Source: Phycisphaerales bacterium UBA7708 (GTDB lineage Bacteria; Planctomycetota; Phycisphaerae; Sedimentisphaerales; Anaerohalosphaeraceae). From it: 5,233 nt of DNA. This document shows positions 1 through 5,233 of the stretch, piece by piece (the first letter of the stretch is position 1; each line of letters opens with the position of its first letter). The notes below the pieces were generated by a model. It did not search any database. It saw only the letters and a program-made list of their open reading frames with translations, and was not told where the DNA came from. The translations under genes and the position numbers were made by a program. Location: NCBI GenBank assembly GCA_002482415.1, contig DLFY01000260.1, positions 33,968-39,200 of the forward strand, given 5' to 3'.

Positions 1-60
1 GCCGCGACGAACCGGAATATTTCAAGCAGGATCAGTATCAACATCGACGATCATCCCTGA
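1..60 (+). CDS. C-terminal tail of an upstream gene (5' part outside window)
   Basis: Reading from base 1 gives 19 codons ending AATNRNISSRISINIDDHP and a TGA at 58-60. The stop lies 10 bases before a strong intrinsic terminator, which is where the end of a transcribed gene is expected. The fragment is too short to identify, and no domain can be named. A competing reading in the third frame (RDEPEYFKQDQYQ...) stays open through the terminator to a stop near 156-158, which makes it less likely. The choice of frame rests only on stop position and terminator spacing. Confidence 0.4.
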   Translation, partial: AATNRNISSRISINIDDHP

Positions 61-70
61 AGCAACCTGC

Positions 71-102
71 AAGGCCTCTGACACAATCAGAGGCCTTTTT
101 TT
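71..102 (+). terminator. Rho-independent terminator of the upstream gene
   Basis: A perfect 11-bp stem pairs AAGGCCTCTGA (71-81) with TCAGAGGCCTT (87-97) around the 5-base loop CACAA, and an unbroken run of seven T follows (96-102). The T run lies only on the plus-strand exit side, so the terminator works in the plus direction. It separates whatever lies upstream from the umuDC transcription unit, so umuDC needs its own promoter in the roughly 50 bases that follow. Confidence 0.92.
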
Positions 103-119
103 ATGGCAACATCACCCCC

Positions 120-148
120 TTGCTTGTTAGGTTTTTGTATGGTATTAT
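120..148 (+). promoter_or_regulatory. Probable promoter of umuDC (extended -10)
   Basis: TTGCTT (120-125, three of six matches to the sigma-70 -35 consensus) is followed after exactly 17 bases by TATTAT (143-148, five of six matches to the -10). A TGn extension sits directly before the -10 (TGG at 140-142). Counting from the -10, the expected transcription start is base 155, the A of the umuD ATG, which predicts a leaderless or nearly leaderless mRNA. This is a consensus match by eye; no start site is measured. Confidence 0.6.
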
Positions 149-153
149 ATACC
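141..153. promoter_or_regulatory. Putative SOS operator (GGTAT-TAT-ATACC inverted repeat) over the umuD -10
   Basis: The 13-bp inverted repeat GGTAT TAT ATACC has perfect 5-bp arms and covers the whole proposed -10 element, ending just before the umuD start codon. A repressor bound here would block RNA polymerase. LexA controls umuDC in known systems and its operators are palindromes whose sequence differs between phyla, so this is the best LexA-site candidate. It does not match the E. coli CTGT-N8-ACAG type or other LexA boxes I can recall. The assignment to LexA is inference. Confidence 0.4.
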
Positions 154-154
154 C

Positions 155-586
155 ATGAAAATCAGGATAAAAACCATCTATCAACCGGATTTATCGACTT
201 CGCTCAGCCAGCCTTACTACGAGGCCCGGGTCCCTGCGGGGTTTCCTTCGCCGGCCGCCGATTACGAGGAAGGCCGTCTGGATTTAAACAAATACCTGAT
301 TAAAAATCCCCCCGCCACGTTTTTCGTCCGGGTCAGCGGCGATTCGATGGTCGGGGCTGGCATTCACAGCGGCGACCTGCTGATTGTGGACCGCTCGCTG
401 AATCCCAGGGATAAAAACATTGTCATCGCCGCCATTAACGGCTCGCTGACCGTCAAACGCATCCGTATCGACCGCAAGAAAATCTGTCTGGAACCCGAAA
501 ACACCGACTACGCCGTCCAGGAAATCAGCACCGATGCGGAATTCCAGGTCTGGGGCGTGGTCACCAATGTGATTCATCCCTTATGA
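155..586 (+). CDS. umuD: UmuD, self-cleaving subunit of translesion DNA polymerase V
   Basis: This 143-residue protein has the usual length of UmuD (139 in E. coli). In the known family, RecA-ssDNA filaments trigger autocleavage, and the shortened UmuD' dimer joins UmuC to form Pol V in the cytoplasm. The cleavage site is Ala28-Gly29 in VPAGFPSPAADYEEGRLDLN, where E. coli has Cys24-Gly25; Ala-Gly is the LexA-like form. The catalytic Ser64 lies in SGDSM and Lys101 in TVKR. Their 37-residue spacing matches E. coli Ser60/Lys97. The peptidase S24 core runs from about residue 30 to 140. ATG 155 is the only sensible start, because an in-frame stop lies at 128-130, no ATG, GTG or TTG lies between them, and the next Met is residue 65. 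No Shine-Dalgarno precedes it. The N-terminal arm before the cleavage site is about four residues longer than in E. coli and not similar to it. umuC follows with a 4-base overlap. Confidence 0.95.
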   Translation: MKIRIKTIYQPDLSTSLSQPYYEARVPAGFPSPAADYEEGRLDLNKYLIKNPPATFFVRVSGDSMVGAGIHSGDLLIVDRSLNPRDKNIVIAAINGSLTVKRIRIDRKKICLEPENTDYAVQEISTDAEFQVWGVVTNVIHPL

Positions 587-1839
587 CGACGCTGTTTGCC
601 TTAGTCGATTGCAACAATTTCTATGTCTCCTGCGAACGGGTCTTTAACCCGGGGCTGGAACACAGGCCGGTGGTGGTCTTGTCCAACAACGACGGCTGCA
701 TCGTCTCGCGTTCCAACGAGGTCAAGGCCCTCGGTATCGGCATGGGCAAGGCGGCATTTGAGGTCAGAGATGTCCTGAACAAACACAATGTCGAGGCCTT
801 TTCCTCCAATTACACCCTCTACGCCGACATGTCCGGCCGGGTCATGCAGACGCTGGCGGATTTCACCCCCGCGATGGAGGTTTATTCGATTGATGAGGCC
901 TTTCTGGACCTGTCCGGGATAGGACAGCCTCCTGCCGAGTACGGCAGGCAAATCCAGCATACCGTCCGGCAGTGGACAGGAATCCCCGTATCGGTCGGCA
1001 TCGGCCCCACCAAAACACTGGCCAAATTAGCCAACAAAATCGCCAAAAAATCGCCCAAAGCCGCCGGCGTGCTGAATCTGGCGGATTCCCCATTCCTGAC
1101 CGAAGCCCTGCAGCGGGTTGCCGTGCAGGATGTCTGGGGGGTGGGCCTGCGAATCGCCCGCAAACTGAATGCCGCCGGGATCATGAACGCACTGGATTTG
1201 TCCCGGGCCGACATCGGCTGGATACGGGGGCAATTCGGGGTTCAGGGAGTTCGGACCGTCTATGAACTGCAGGCGGTAAGCTGTTACCCGCTGGAAGAAA
1301 ATCCGCAGGACAAAAAAACCATCATTGTCTCCCGCATGTTCGGCAGGTCGGTCACTGCCATCGATGAGCTTATGGAAGCGGCGGCCACTTATGCGGCGAG
1401 GGCCGGGGAAAAACTCCGCCAGGAAGGCCTTGCCGCCGGGATGATGTCGATCTCGGTCGCCACCAGCCGGTTCATCGAGCACCGCTATTACAATGTCCAC
1501 ACGACCGTCTTTCCCACCGCCACCTTTGACAGTGCCGAATTAGTCCAGGCGGCGACGGCGTCAATTGAGCGAATCTATCGGGAGGGATTCGATTATAAGC
1601 GGGCCGGCGTCCTGCTGCACGAGCTGACCCCGCAGGAACACGTCCAGCGGACCCTGTTCGATACGGCCGACCGGGCCAGGGCCGGCCGCCTGATGCGAAC
1701 CCTCGATGCCATCAACCGCCGGGGCGACTGCACCGTCCGCTGGGCCGCCGAAGGCATCGACAAACCCTGGCACACCCAGTTCAAACACCTGTCCCCCAAA
1801 TTCACCACCCGCTGGGACCAGTTACCAGTGGTGTCGTAA
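583..1839 (+). CDS. umuC: UmuC, catalytic Y-family subunit of DNA polymerase V
   Basis: At 418 residues this is full length (E. coli 422). Y-family polymerases copy past damaged bases with low fidelity. The catalytic acidic residues are Asp9 (VDCNNFY) and Asp104-Glu105 (YSIDEAF). Tyr14 sits where the steric-gate tyrosine, which keeps out ribonucleotides, is found in E. coli UmuC (Tyr11). SNNDGCIVSRSNEVKALG (35-52) is the typical finger region. A helix-hairpin-helix segment follows at about 181-207 (VQDVWGVGLRIARKL), then the little finger (about 245-350). QRTLF (355-359) is a beta-clamp binding peptide of the Qxx(L)F type, equivalent to QLNLF in E. coli. The C-terminal DUF4113 spans about 369-417 (LSPKFTTRWDQL). 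Its start codon overlaps the umuD stop (ATGA), so it is probably translated by coupling; no core Shine-Dalgarno is present. No frameshift or lost key residue is seen, so the cassette looks functional. Confidence 0.97.
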   Translation: MTTLFALVDCNNFYVSCERVFNPGLEHRPVVVLSNNDGCIVSRSNEVKALGIGMGKAAFEVRDVLNKHNVEAFSSNYTLYADMSGRVMQTLADFTPAMEVYSIDEAFLDLSGIGQPPAEYGRQIQHTVRQWTGIPVSVGIGPTKTLAKLANKIAKKSPKAAGVLNLADSPFLTEALQRVAVQDVWGVGLRIARKLNAAGIMNALDLSRADIGWIRGQFGVQGVRTVYELQAVSCYPLEENPQDKKTIIVSRMFGRSVTAIDELMEAAATYAARAGEKLRQEGLAAGMMSISVATSRFIEHRYYNVHTTVFPTATFDSAELVQAATASIERIYREGFDYKRAGVLLHELTPQEHVQRTLFDTADRARAGRLMRTLDAINRRGDCTVRWAAEGIDKPWHTQFKHLSPKFTTRWDQLPVVS

Positions 1840-1904
1840 TGCTTTGCAAATTTAAACCTTTTGTCAAAAAAATATCCCAACTTTACCTATATTCCCGCCA
1901 ATTC

Positions 1905-1932
1905 CAATTTACAATATACAATTTACATTATA
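1905..1932. repeat. Two-copy 14-bp tandem repeat
   Basis: CAATTTACAATATA (1905-1918) is followed directly by CAATTTACATTATA (1919-1932), with 13 of 14 bases identical. Each copy carries TTTACA, a near-perfect -35 hexamer. The repeat may have arisen by local slippage or may be a paired binding site; its position in the mtnA promoter region makes a regulatory role possible but unproven. Confidence 0.75.
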
Positions 1933-1936
1933 AAAT
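1908..1936 (+). promoter_or_regulatory. Candidate promoter of the mtnA unit
   Basis: TTTACA (1908-1913, five of six) is followed after 17 bases by TAAAAT (1931-1936, five of six), predicting a start near 1943 and a leader of about 72 bases. In such AT-rich DNA, chance matches are likely. A rival -10, TATACT (1998-2003), has only a weak -35 (CAGACT at 1974-1979, 18-base spacer) and would give a leader of about five bases. Confidence 0.4.
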
Positions 1937-2014
1937 ACATGTCCAAATATGCCGAAAGTAATGGACGGTGAGTCAGACTGAAAATGTCGTATTTGTATAT
2001 ACTTATAGTCGATT

Positions 2015-3094
2015 ATGGTAAAAGCATTTGAAACATTGCGATGGGCCGGTGCCACAGACGGCGTCCTCGAACTGCTCGACCAGCGGAAGCTGCCCGGCCG
2101 GATGGAATACCTCGCCTGCCGGACTCCCGAGCAGCTTTTCGAGGCCATTGTCACCTTGGCCGTCCGAGGCGCTCCCGCCATCGGGGTGGCCGCCGCCTAT
2201 GGAATTTGCCTGGCTTGCCGTCAGATTCCCGATACGACTCCTACCACAGAAACCCTCAAAACAATACTGAAAACCGCCGATTACCTCGCCCAGAGCCGCC
2301 CGACCGCGGTCAACCTGTTCTGGGCACTGAACCGCATGAAACGGACGGCCCAGCAACTTTTAGCCGCTAATCCGACATGCAGCACCGGCCAGCCCAAAGA
2401 AGCCCTGCTTGCCGAAGCCAAAACCATCGAAACCGAAGACCGTCGGATGTGCGACGCCATCGGCCTGTACGGCCAGCAACTCATCCCCGACAATGCAACC
2501 ATCCTGACCCACTGCAACGCGGGAGCCCTGGCCACTGCGGGTATCGGCACCGCTCTGGCTCCTATCTACACCGCCCACGCTCAGGGCAAAAAAATCTGCG
2601 TATATATGGATGAAACACGTCCACTTTTACAGGGAGCAAGGCTGACCGCCTGGGAACTGGCCCAGTCCGGAATTGATGCCGTGCTGCAATGCGACAACAT
2701 GGCCGCATCGCTGATGAAATCCCGAAAAATCAACGCCATCCTCGTCGGTGCCGACCGCATCGCCGCCAATGGCGACACCGCCAACAAAATCGGCACACTG
2801 GCCTTAAGCATCCTTGCCAGGCACTTCGGCGTCCCCTTTTACGTCGCCGCGCCGTCGAGTACCTTTGACTTGTCCATCCCGGACGGCACCTGCATCCCGA
2901 TTGAACATCGACGCGACGACGAAGTGACATATGTCGCAGGCAGCCGCGTGGCCCCGGAACAAATCAGCGTGTACAATCCCGCTTTCGATGTGACCGATCA
3001 CGCCGACATTACAGCTATCATCACCGAACAAGGCGTCATCGAGCGTCCCGACACAGACACAATCCGCCAATGCTTCAGACAGGACAATCCGTAA
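2015..3094 (+). CDS. mtnA: S-methyl-5-thioribose-1-phosphate isomerase
   Basis: MtnA converts methylthioribose-1-phosphate to methylthioribulose-1-phosphate in the cytoplasm, a step of methionine salvage from methylthioadenosine. The 359-residue length is normal for the family, which is related to the eIF2B alpha/beta/delta subunits. Diagnostic stretches are RGAPAIGVAAAYG (51-63), THCNAGALATAGIGTAL (165-181), DETRPLLQGARLTAWEL (199-215), GADRIAANGDTANKIGT (245-261) and NPAFDVT (321-327). The catalytic pair is Cys167 and Asp247, equivalent to Cys160 and Asp240 in the Bacillus subtilis enzyme. These motifs favour MtnA over the archaeal ribose-1,5-bisphosphate isomerase. ATG 2015 is the only ATG after an in-frame TAG at 2006-2008; no Shine-Dalgarno is seen. 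It is the first gene of a tight three-gene unit. No other methionine salvage gene lies within the window, so the source of its substrate and the next enzyme must be encoded elsewhere. Confidence 0.96.
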   Translation: MVKAFETLRWAGATDGVLELLDQRKLPGRMEYLACRTPEQLFEAIVTLAVRGAPAIGVAAAYGICLACRQIPDTTPTTETLKTILKTADYLAQSRPTAVNLFWALNRMKRTAQQLLAANPTCSTGQPKEALLAEAKTIETEDRRMCDAIGLYGQQLIPDNATILTHCNAGALATAGIGTALAPIYTAHAQGKKICVYMDETRPLLQGARLTAWELAQSGIDAVLQCDNMAASLMKSRKINAILVGADRIAANGDTANKIGTLALSILARHFGVPFYVAAPSSTFDLSIPDGTCIPIEHRRDDEVTYVAGSRVAPEQISVYNPAFDVTDHADITAIITEQGVIERPDTDTIRQCFRQDNP

Positions 3095-3095
3095 T

Positions 3096-4505
3096 ATGCA
3101 GACGAATACAAACACCCCGCAGCCTGCTGAGTGCTCCTGCGACACGTGGAGGCGGAAGAACGCCTACTATTACCGATGGCTCGAAAAGCTGTACCAATAC
3201 AATGTCCGTCCCAACAGCCGCGTTCTGCATGTCGGCTGTGAAAGCGGTGATTTGCTGGCGGCGGTCAAGCCGTCCTATGGCGTCGGCATCGATACCGATC
3301 CGCAGGCCATCGAACAGGCCCGCCAGCGTTTTCCGCATCTGCAGTTTCATCTTCAGCAGCCGCAGGACATCCAGCTCAACGAAACCTTTGATTATATTCT
3401 CATCTGTAATACCATCGGCGTCTGGCAGGACATCCAGCAGGTCTTTGAACGCCTGCGGCCGCTGACACACCCCGGCACACGCATCGTCATCACCTATTAC
3501 AGCTACCTGTGGGAAAGCCTGCTGCGGTTAGGCTCGGCCATCGGGATGCGCCGACCCAACAGCTACCAGAACTGGCTGCCGCCGGAAGATATCGCCAACC
3601 TGCTGTATCTGAGCGATTTTGACTTTATCCGCGGCGAAAGTTTTATGCTCCTGCCCAAATACATTCCGCTGGTATCCTCTTTTTTCAATCGAATTCTCTC
3701 GCTGATTCCGGGCTTTCGGGCGATGAACCTGATGAACCTGATTATTGCCCGTCCCCGGCCGCAGGTGCAGGATTCCAGCCGGCTCAGTATCTCAGTCATT
3801 GTGCCCTGCCGCAACGAACGCGGCAATATCGCCGATGCCATCGCCCGCATCCCGCAGATGGGCCGCTTCACTGAAATCGTATTCGTGGACGGCAACAGCA
3901 CCGACGGCACCGCGGCGGAAATCGAACATCAAATCCGCCTCCACCCCGACAAGATTATCAAGCTCATCCATCAGGGACAGGGCCGCGGCAAGGGCGACGC
4001 CGTTCGCAAGGGGTTTGCCGCCGCCACCGGCGATGTGCTGGTGATTCAGGACGCCGACCTGACCGCCCCGCCGGAGGATTTGCCCAAATTCTTCAACGCC
4101 CTGGCCGAGGGAAAAGGCGAATTCATCAACGGCTCGCGCTTAGTCTATCCGATGGAAAAACAGGCGATGCGTTTTCTGAACCTGCTGGCCAACAAATTTT
4201 TCGGCCTGTTGTTTTCCTGGCTGCTCAACCAGCGATTTCGCGATACGCTGTGCGGCACCAAGATGATCAGCCGTGCCAACTACGACATCCTCGCGGCCAA
4301 CCGGGCGTTTTTCGGCGACTTTGACCCCTTCGGCGACTTCGACCTGATTTTCGGCTCGGTCAAACAGAACCTCAAAGTCGTCGAAGTGCCGGTCACCTAC
4401 CGGGCCAGAACCTATGGCACCACCAACATCGACCGCTTCCGCCACGGCTGGCTGCTGCTGAAGATGAGCTGGTTCGCATTTACTAAATTCAAATGGTTGA
4501 AATAA
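3096..4505 (+). CDS. Bifunctional SAM-dependent methyltransferase / family 2 glycosyltransferase
   Basis: This 469-residue protein has two domains. The N-terminal half (about 25-200) looks like a class I methyltransferase: VLHVGCESGDLLAAV (43-57) is the SAM-binding loop, and Asp66 in GVGIDTD is the acidic residue that would hold the SAM ribose. The loop has Glu49 where many relatives have the middle glycine. The C-terminal half (about 231-460) is a GT2 domain resembling polyprenyl-phosphate sugar transferases: ISVIVPCRNERGNI (232-245), IVFVDGNSTDGT (261-272), GKGDAVRKGF (298-307), metal-binding Asp319-Ala-Asp321 in QDADL, NGSRLVYP (345-352) and RDTLCGTKM (382-390). Hydrophobic stretches at about 187-217 and 356-378 suggest membrane association, but there is no clear C-terminal transmembrane pair. 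The start lies one base after the mtnA stop; a weak AGGA sits 11 bases upstream. Substrates are unknown. A role in lipid-linked or surface glycan synthesis is inferred from the GT2 type and the neighbouring methyltransferase. Confidence 0.87.
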   Translation: MQTNTNTPQPAECSCDTWRRKNAYYYRWLEKLYQYNVRPNSRVLHVGCESGDLLAAVKPSYGVGIDTDPQAIEQARQRFPHLQFHLQQPQDIQLNETFDYILICNTIGVWQDIQQVFERLRPLTHPGTRIVITYYSYLWESLLRLGSAIGMRRPNSYQNWLPPEDIANLLYLSDFDFIRGESFMLLPKYIPLVSSFFNRILSLIPGFRAMNLMNLIIARPRPQVQDSSRLSISVIVPCRNERGNIADAIARIPQMGRFTEIVFVDGNSTDGTAAEIEHQIRLHPDKIIKLIHQGQGRGKGDAVRKGFAAATGDVLVIQDADLTAPPEDLPKFFNALAEGKGEFINGSRLVYPMEKQAMRFLNLLANKFFGLLFSWLLNQRFRDTLCGTKMISRANYDILAANRAFFGDFDPFGDFDLIFGSVKQNLKVVEVPVTYRARTYGTTNIDRFRHGWLLLKMSWFAFTKFKWLK

Positions 4506-4506
4506 T

Positions 4507-5233
4507 ATGGGATTACTGGACCGACTTAAACTGCCGGAACTGCAAGGCACCGACTCATGGAATGATGCACAGAAGACCCTGCTGCACCGGGACATTATCC
4601 TGAAAAAAAAGTTCCTGCGGCAAATCTACGTGGATTTCTACCATGAACTATCGGCGGCAATCGAGTACCGCGGCGACAAAATCGTTGTCGAGCTGGGCAG
4701 CGGCGGCGGCTTCCTCAAGACTCTGATGCCGACGGTCATTACCTCGGATGTGCTGGACCTGCCGACGGTGGACCGGGTCTTCTCGGCCTGCGACATGCCG
4801 TTTGAAGACACATCCGTGGACGCCATCGTCATGGTCGACGTACTGCATCATATCCCGGATGTCAGGGCGTTTTTCCACGAAGCCCGGCGTATTCTCAAAC
4901 CCGGCGGACGCATCGCCATGATTGAGCCGGGTAACACCCTGTGGGGACGCTTCATCTATCAGCATTTTCACCACGAAGCCTTCGACCCGACGACCGGCTG
5001 GGAGTTCAAATCCGAGGGACCGCTGTCCACCGCAAACGGGGCTTTGCCGTGGATCGTCTTTCACCGCGACCGGGGGATTTTCCAAACCGAGTTCCCGAGC
5101 CTGCAGATTCTGCAGAGACGATTTCACACCCCGCTGCGTTACCTGTTCAGCGGCGGATTTACCCTGCGGCAATTGACTTTCGACTGGACGTATCCCTTGT
5201 TCAAAGGCCTGGAATGCTGCCTAAGCCCCCTGT
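4507..5233 (+). CDS. SAM-dependent methyltransferase (3' end beyond window)
   Basis: The frame opens at ATG 4507, one base after the preceding stop, and stays open for 242 codons to the window edge, so the C terminus is missing. It is a class I (Methyltransf_11-like) enzyme: VVELGSGGGFLKTL (60-73) is the SAM-binding glycine loop, TSDVLDLP (79-86) carries the acidic residue after it, and AIVMVDVLHHIPDVRAFFHEARRILKPGGRIAMIEPG (106-142, given by its key residues Asp111, His114-His115, Pro132-Gly134 and Glu140) covers the later motifs. The stretch HFHHEAFDP...GWEF (153-167) and GPLSTANGALPWIVF (171-185) recalls methyltransferases found in polysaccharide clusters, which is a memory-based impression. 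The substrate is unknown; O-methylation of a sugar or lipid-linked intermediate would fit the neighbouring glycosyltransferase. No Shine-Dalgarno is visible, so coupling to the previous gene is likely. Confidence 0.88.
   Translation, partial: MGLLDRLKLPELQGTDSWNDAQKTLLHRDIILKKKFLRQIYVDFYHELSAAIEYRGDKIVVELGSGGGFLKTLMPTVITSDVLDLPTVDRVFSACDMPFEDTSVDAIVMVDVLHHIPDVRAFFHEARRILKPGGRIAMIEPGNTLWGRFIYQHFHHEAFDPTTGWEFKSEGPLSTANGALPWIVFHRDRGIFQTEFPSLQILQRRFHTPLRYLFSGGFTLRQLTFDWTYPLFKGLECCLSPL

Larger units (their letters stand above)
1840..2014. other. AT-rich intergenic region between umuC and mtnA
   Basis: This 175-base gap is far more AT-rich than the genes on either side. It contains the palindrome TTTGCAAA (1843-1850), TTTTG-T-CAAAA (1859-1869), a 14-bp tandem repeat (1905-1932), promoter-like elements and a small possible leader hairpin of GTCCA (1941-1945) with TGGAC (1962-1966). 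No convincing intrinsic terminator for umuC is visible, so some read-through into mtnA is possible. I see no small gene, tRNA or recognisable riboswitch in it. Confidence 0.7.

Noticed and set aside
98..154. E. coli-type LexA box (CTGT-N8-ACAG) before umuD
   Set aside because: No such sequence is present; only the different GGTAT/ATACC repeat was found.
103..303. 66-codon open frame on the plus strand overlapping the start of umuD
   Set aside because: It begins inside the terminator tail and overlaps the well-supported umuD gene in another frame, with no protein-family features.
1027..1500. 157-codon minus-strand frame opposite umuC
   Set aside because: It is antisense to a fully conserved polymerase and reflects codon bias; composition is rich in Gly, Asp and Arg, with no recognisable domain.
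1803..1833. CACCAC...GTGGTG inverted repeat at the end of umuC, considered as its terminator
   Set aside because: It lies inside the coding sequence, has a poorly paired middle and is not followed by a T run.
1840..2014. SAM (S-box) riboswitch before mtnA
   Set aside because: The segment is AT-rich, without the conserved core helices or a terminator hairpin expected of that class.
3070..3465. 131-codon frames on both strands across the mtnA/fusion-gene boundary
   Set aside because: They overlap the C terminus of MtnA and the SAM-binding loop of the next protein. The Ser- and Arg-rich translation is typical of a shadow frame.
4140..4595. 151-codon minus-strand frame over the end of the fusion gene and the start of the last gene
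   Set aside because: It crosses a coupled gene junction antisense to conserved GT2 motifs, with no family resemblance.
4648..5172. 174-codon minus-strand frame, the longest antisense frame
   Set aside because: The plus-strand reading here gives clear methyltransferase motifs (ELGSGGG, DVLHHIPD, LKPGGRI), so this frame is a shadow.
1..5233. Mobile element, CRISPR array, tRNA or a dedicated defence system
   Set aside because: No transposase, integrase, terminal repeats, spaced direct repeats or tRNA-like fold was seen; every gene falls in a known housekeeping, SOS or glycan-type family.

Overview
This 5.2 kb window comes from a moderately GC-rich bacterial chromosome. All five convincing genes and the gene tail at the left edge lie on the plus strand. 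The host cannot be named from sequence alone. LexA-type umuDC, bacterial mtnA and surface-polysaccharide-type enzymes fit a Gram-negative or PVC/Planctomycetota-like or deltaproteobacterial-like genome, but that is a weak inference. None of the five start codons has a good Shine-Dalgarno sequence, which suggests a host that often starts translation by leaderless, coupled or SD-independent means.

Layout. Positions 1-60 are probably the last codons of an upstream gene, closed by a near-textbook intrinsic terminator (71-102). A short promoter region (about 120-154) follows, with a GGTAT/ATACC inverted repeat lying on the -10 element. It drives umuD (155-586) and umuC (583-1839), which overlap by ATGA. 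Together they form an intact SOS mutagenesis cassette: UmuD keeps its self-cleavage site and Ser/Lys dyad, and UmuC keeps its polymerase acidic residues, helix-hairpin-helix region, clamp-binding peptide and C-terminal DUF4113.

A 175-base AT-rich gap (1840-2014) carries a 14-bp tandem repeat and plausible promoter elements. It opens a second transcription unit: mtnA (2015-3094, methylthioribose-1-phosphate isomerase of methionine salvage), then a two-domain methyltransferase plus family 2 glycosyltransferase (3096-4505), then a second SAM-dependent methyltransferase (4507 to the window edge, 3' end missing). The last three genes are each separated by one base, with the same TAATATG junction, so they are almost certainly co-transcribed and probably translationally coupled.

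How the genes work together. umuD and umuC would make the error-prone translesion polymerase Pol V after DNA damage. In the second unit, the fusion protein and the following methyltransferase look like a pair for building or modifying a lipid-linked or surface glycan. mtnA recycles the methylthioadenosine made when SAM is used for polyamine or similar synthesis; its link to the glycan genes is not obvious and is the most curious aspect of the gene order. I found no CRISPR array, tRNA, rRNA, transposase or phage gene. The window mostly holds recognisable families, and its novelty lies in regulation, gene fusion and gene order rather than in a clearly new system.
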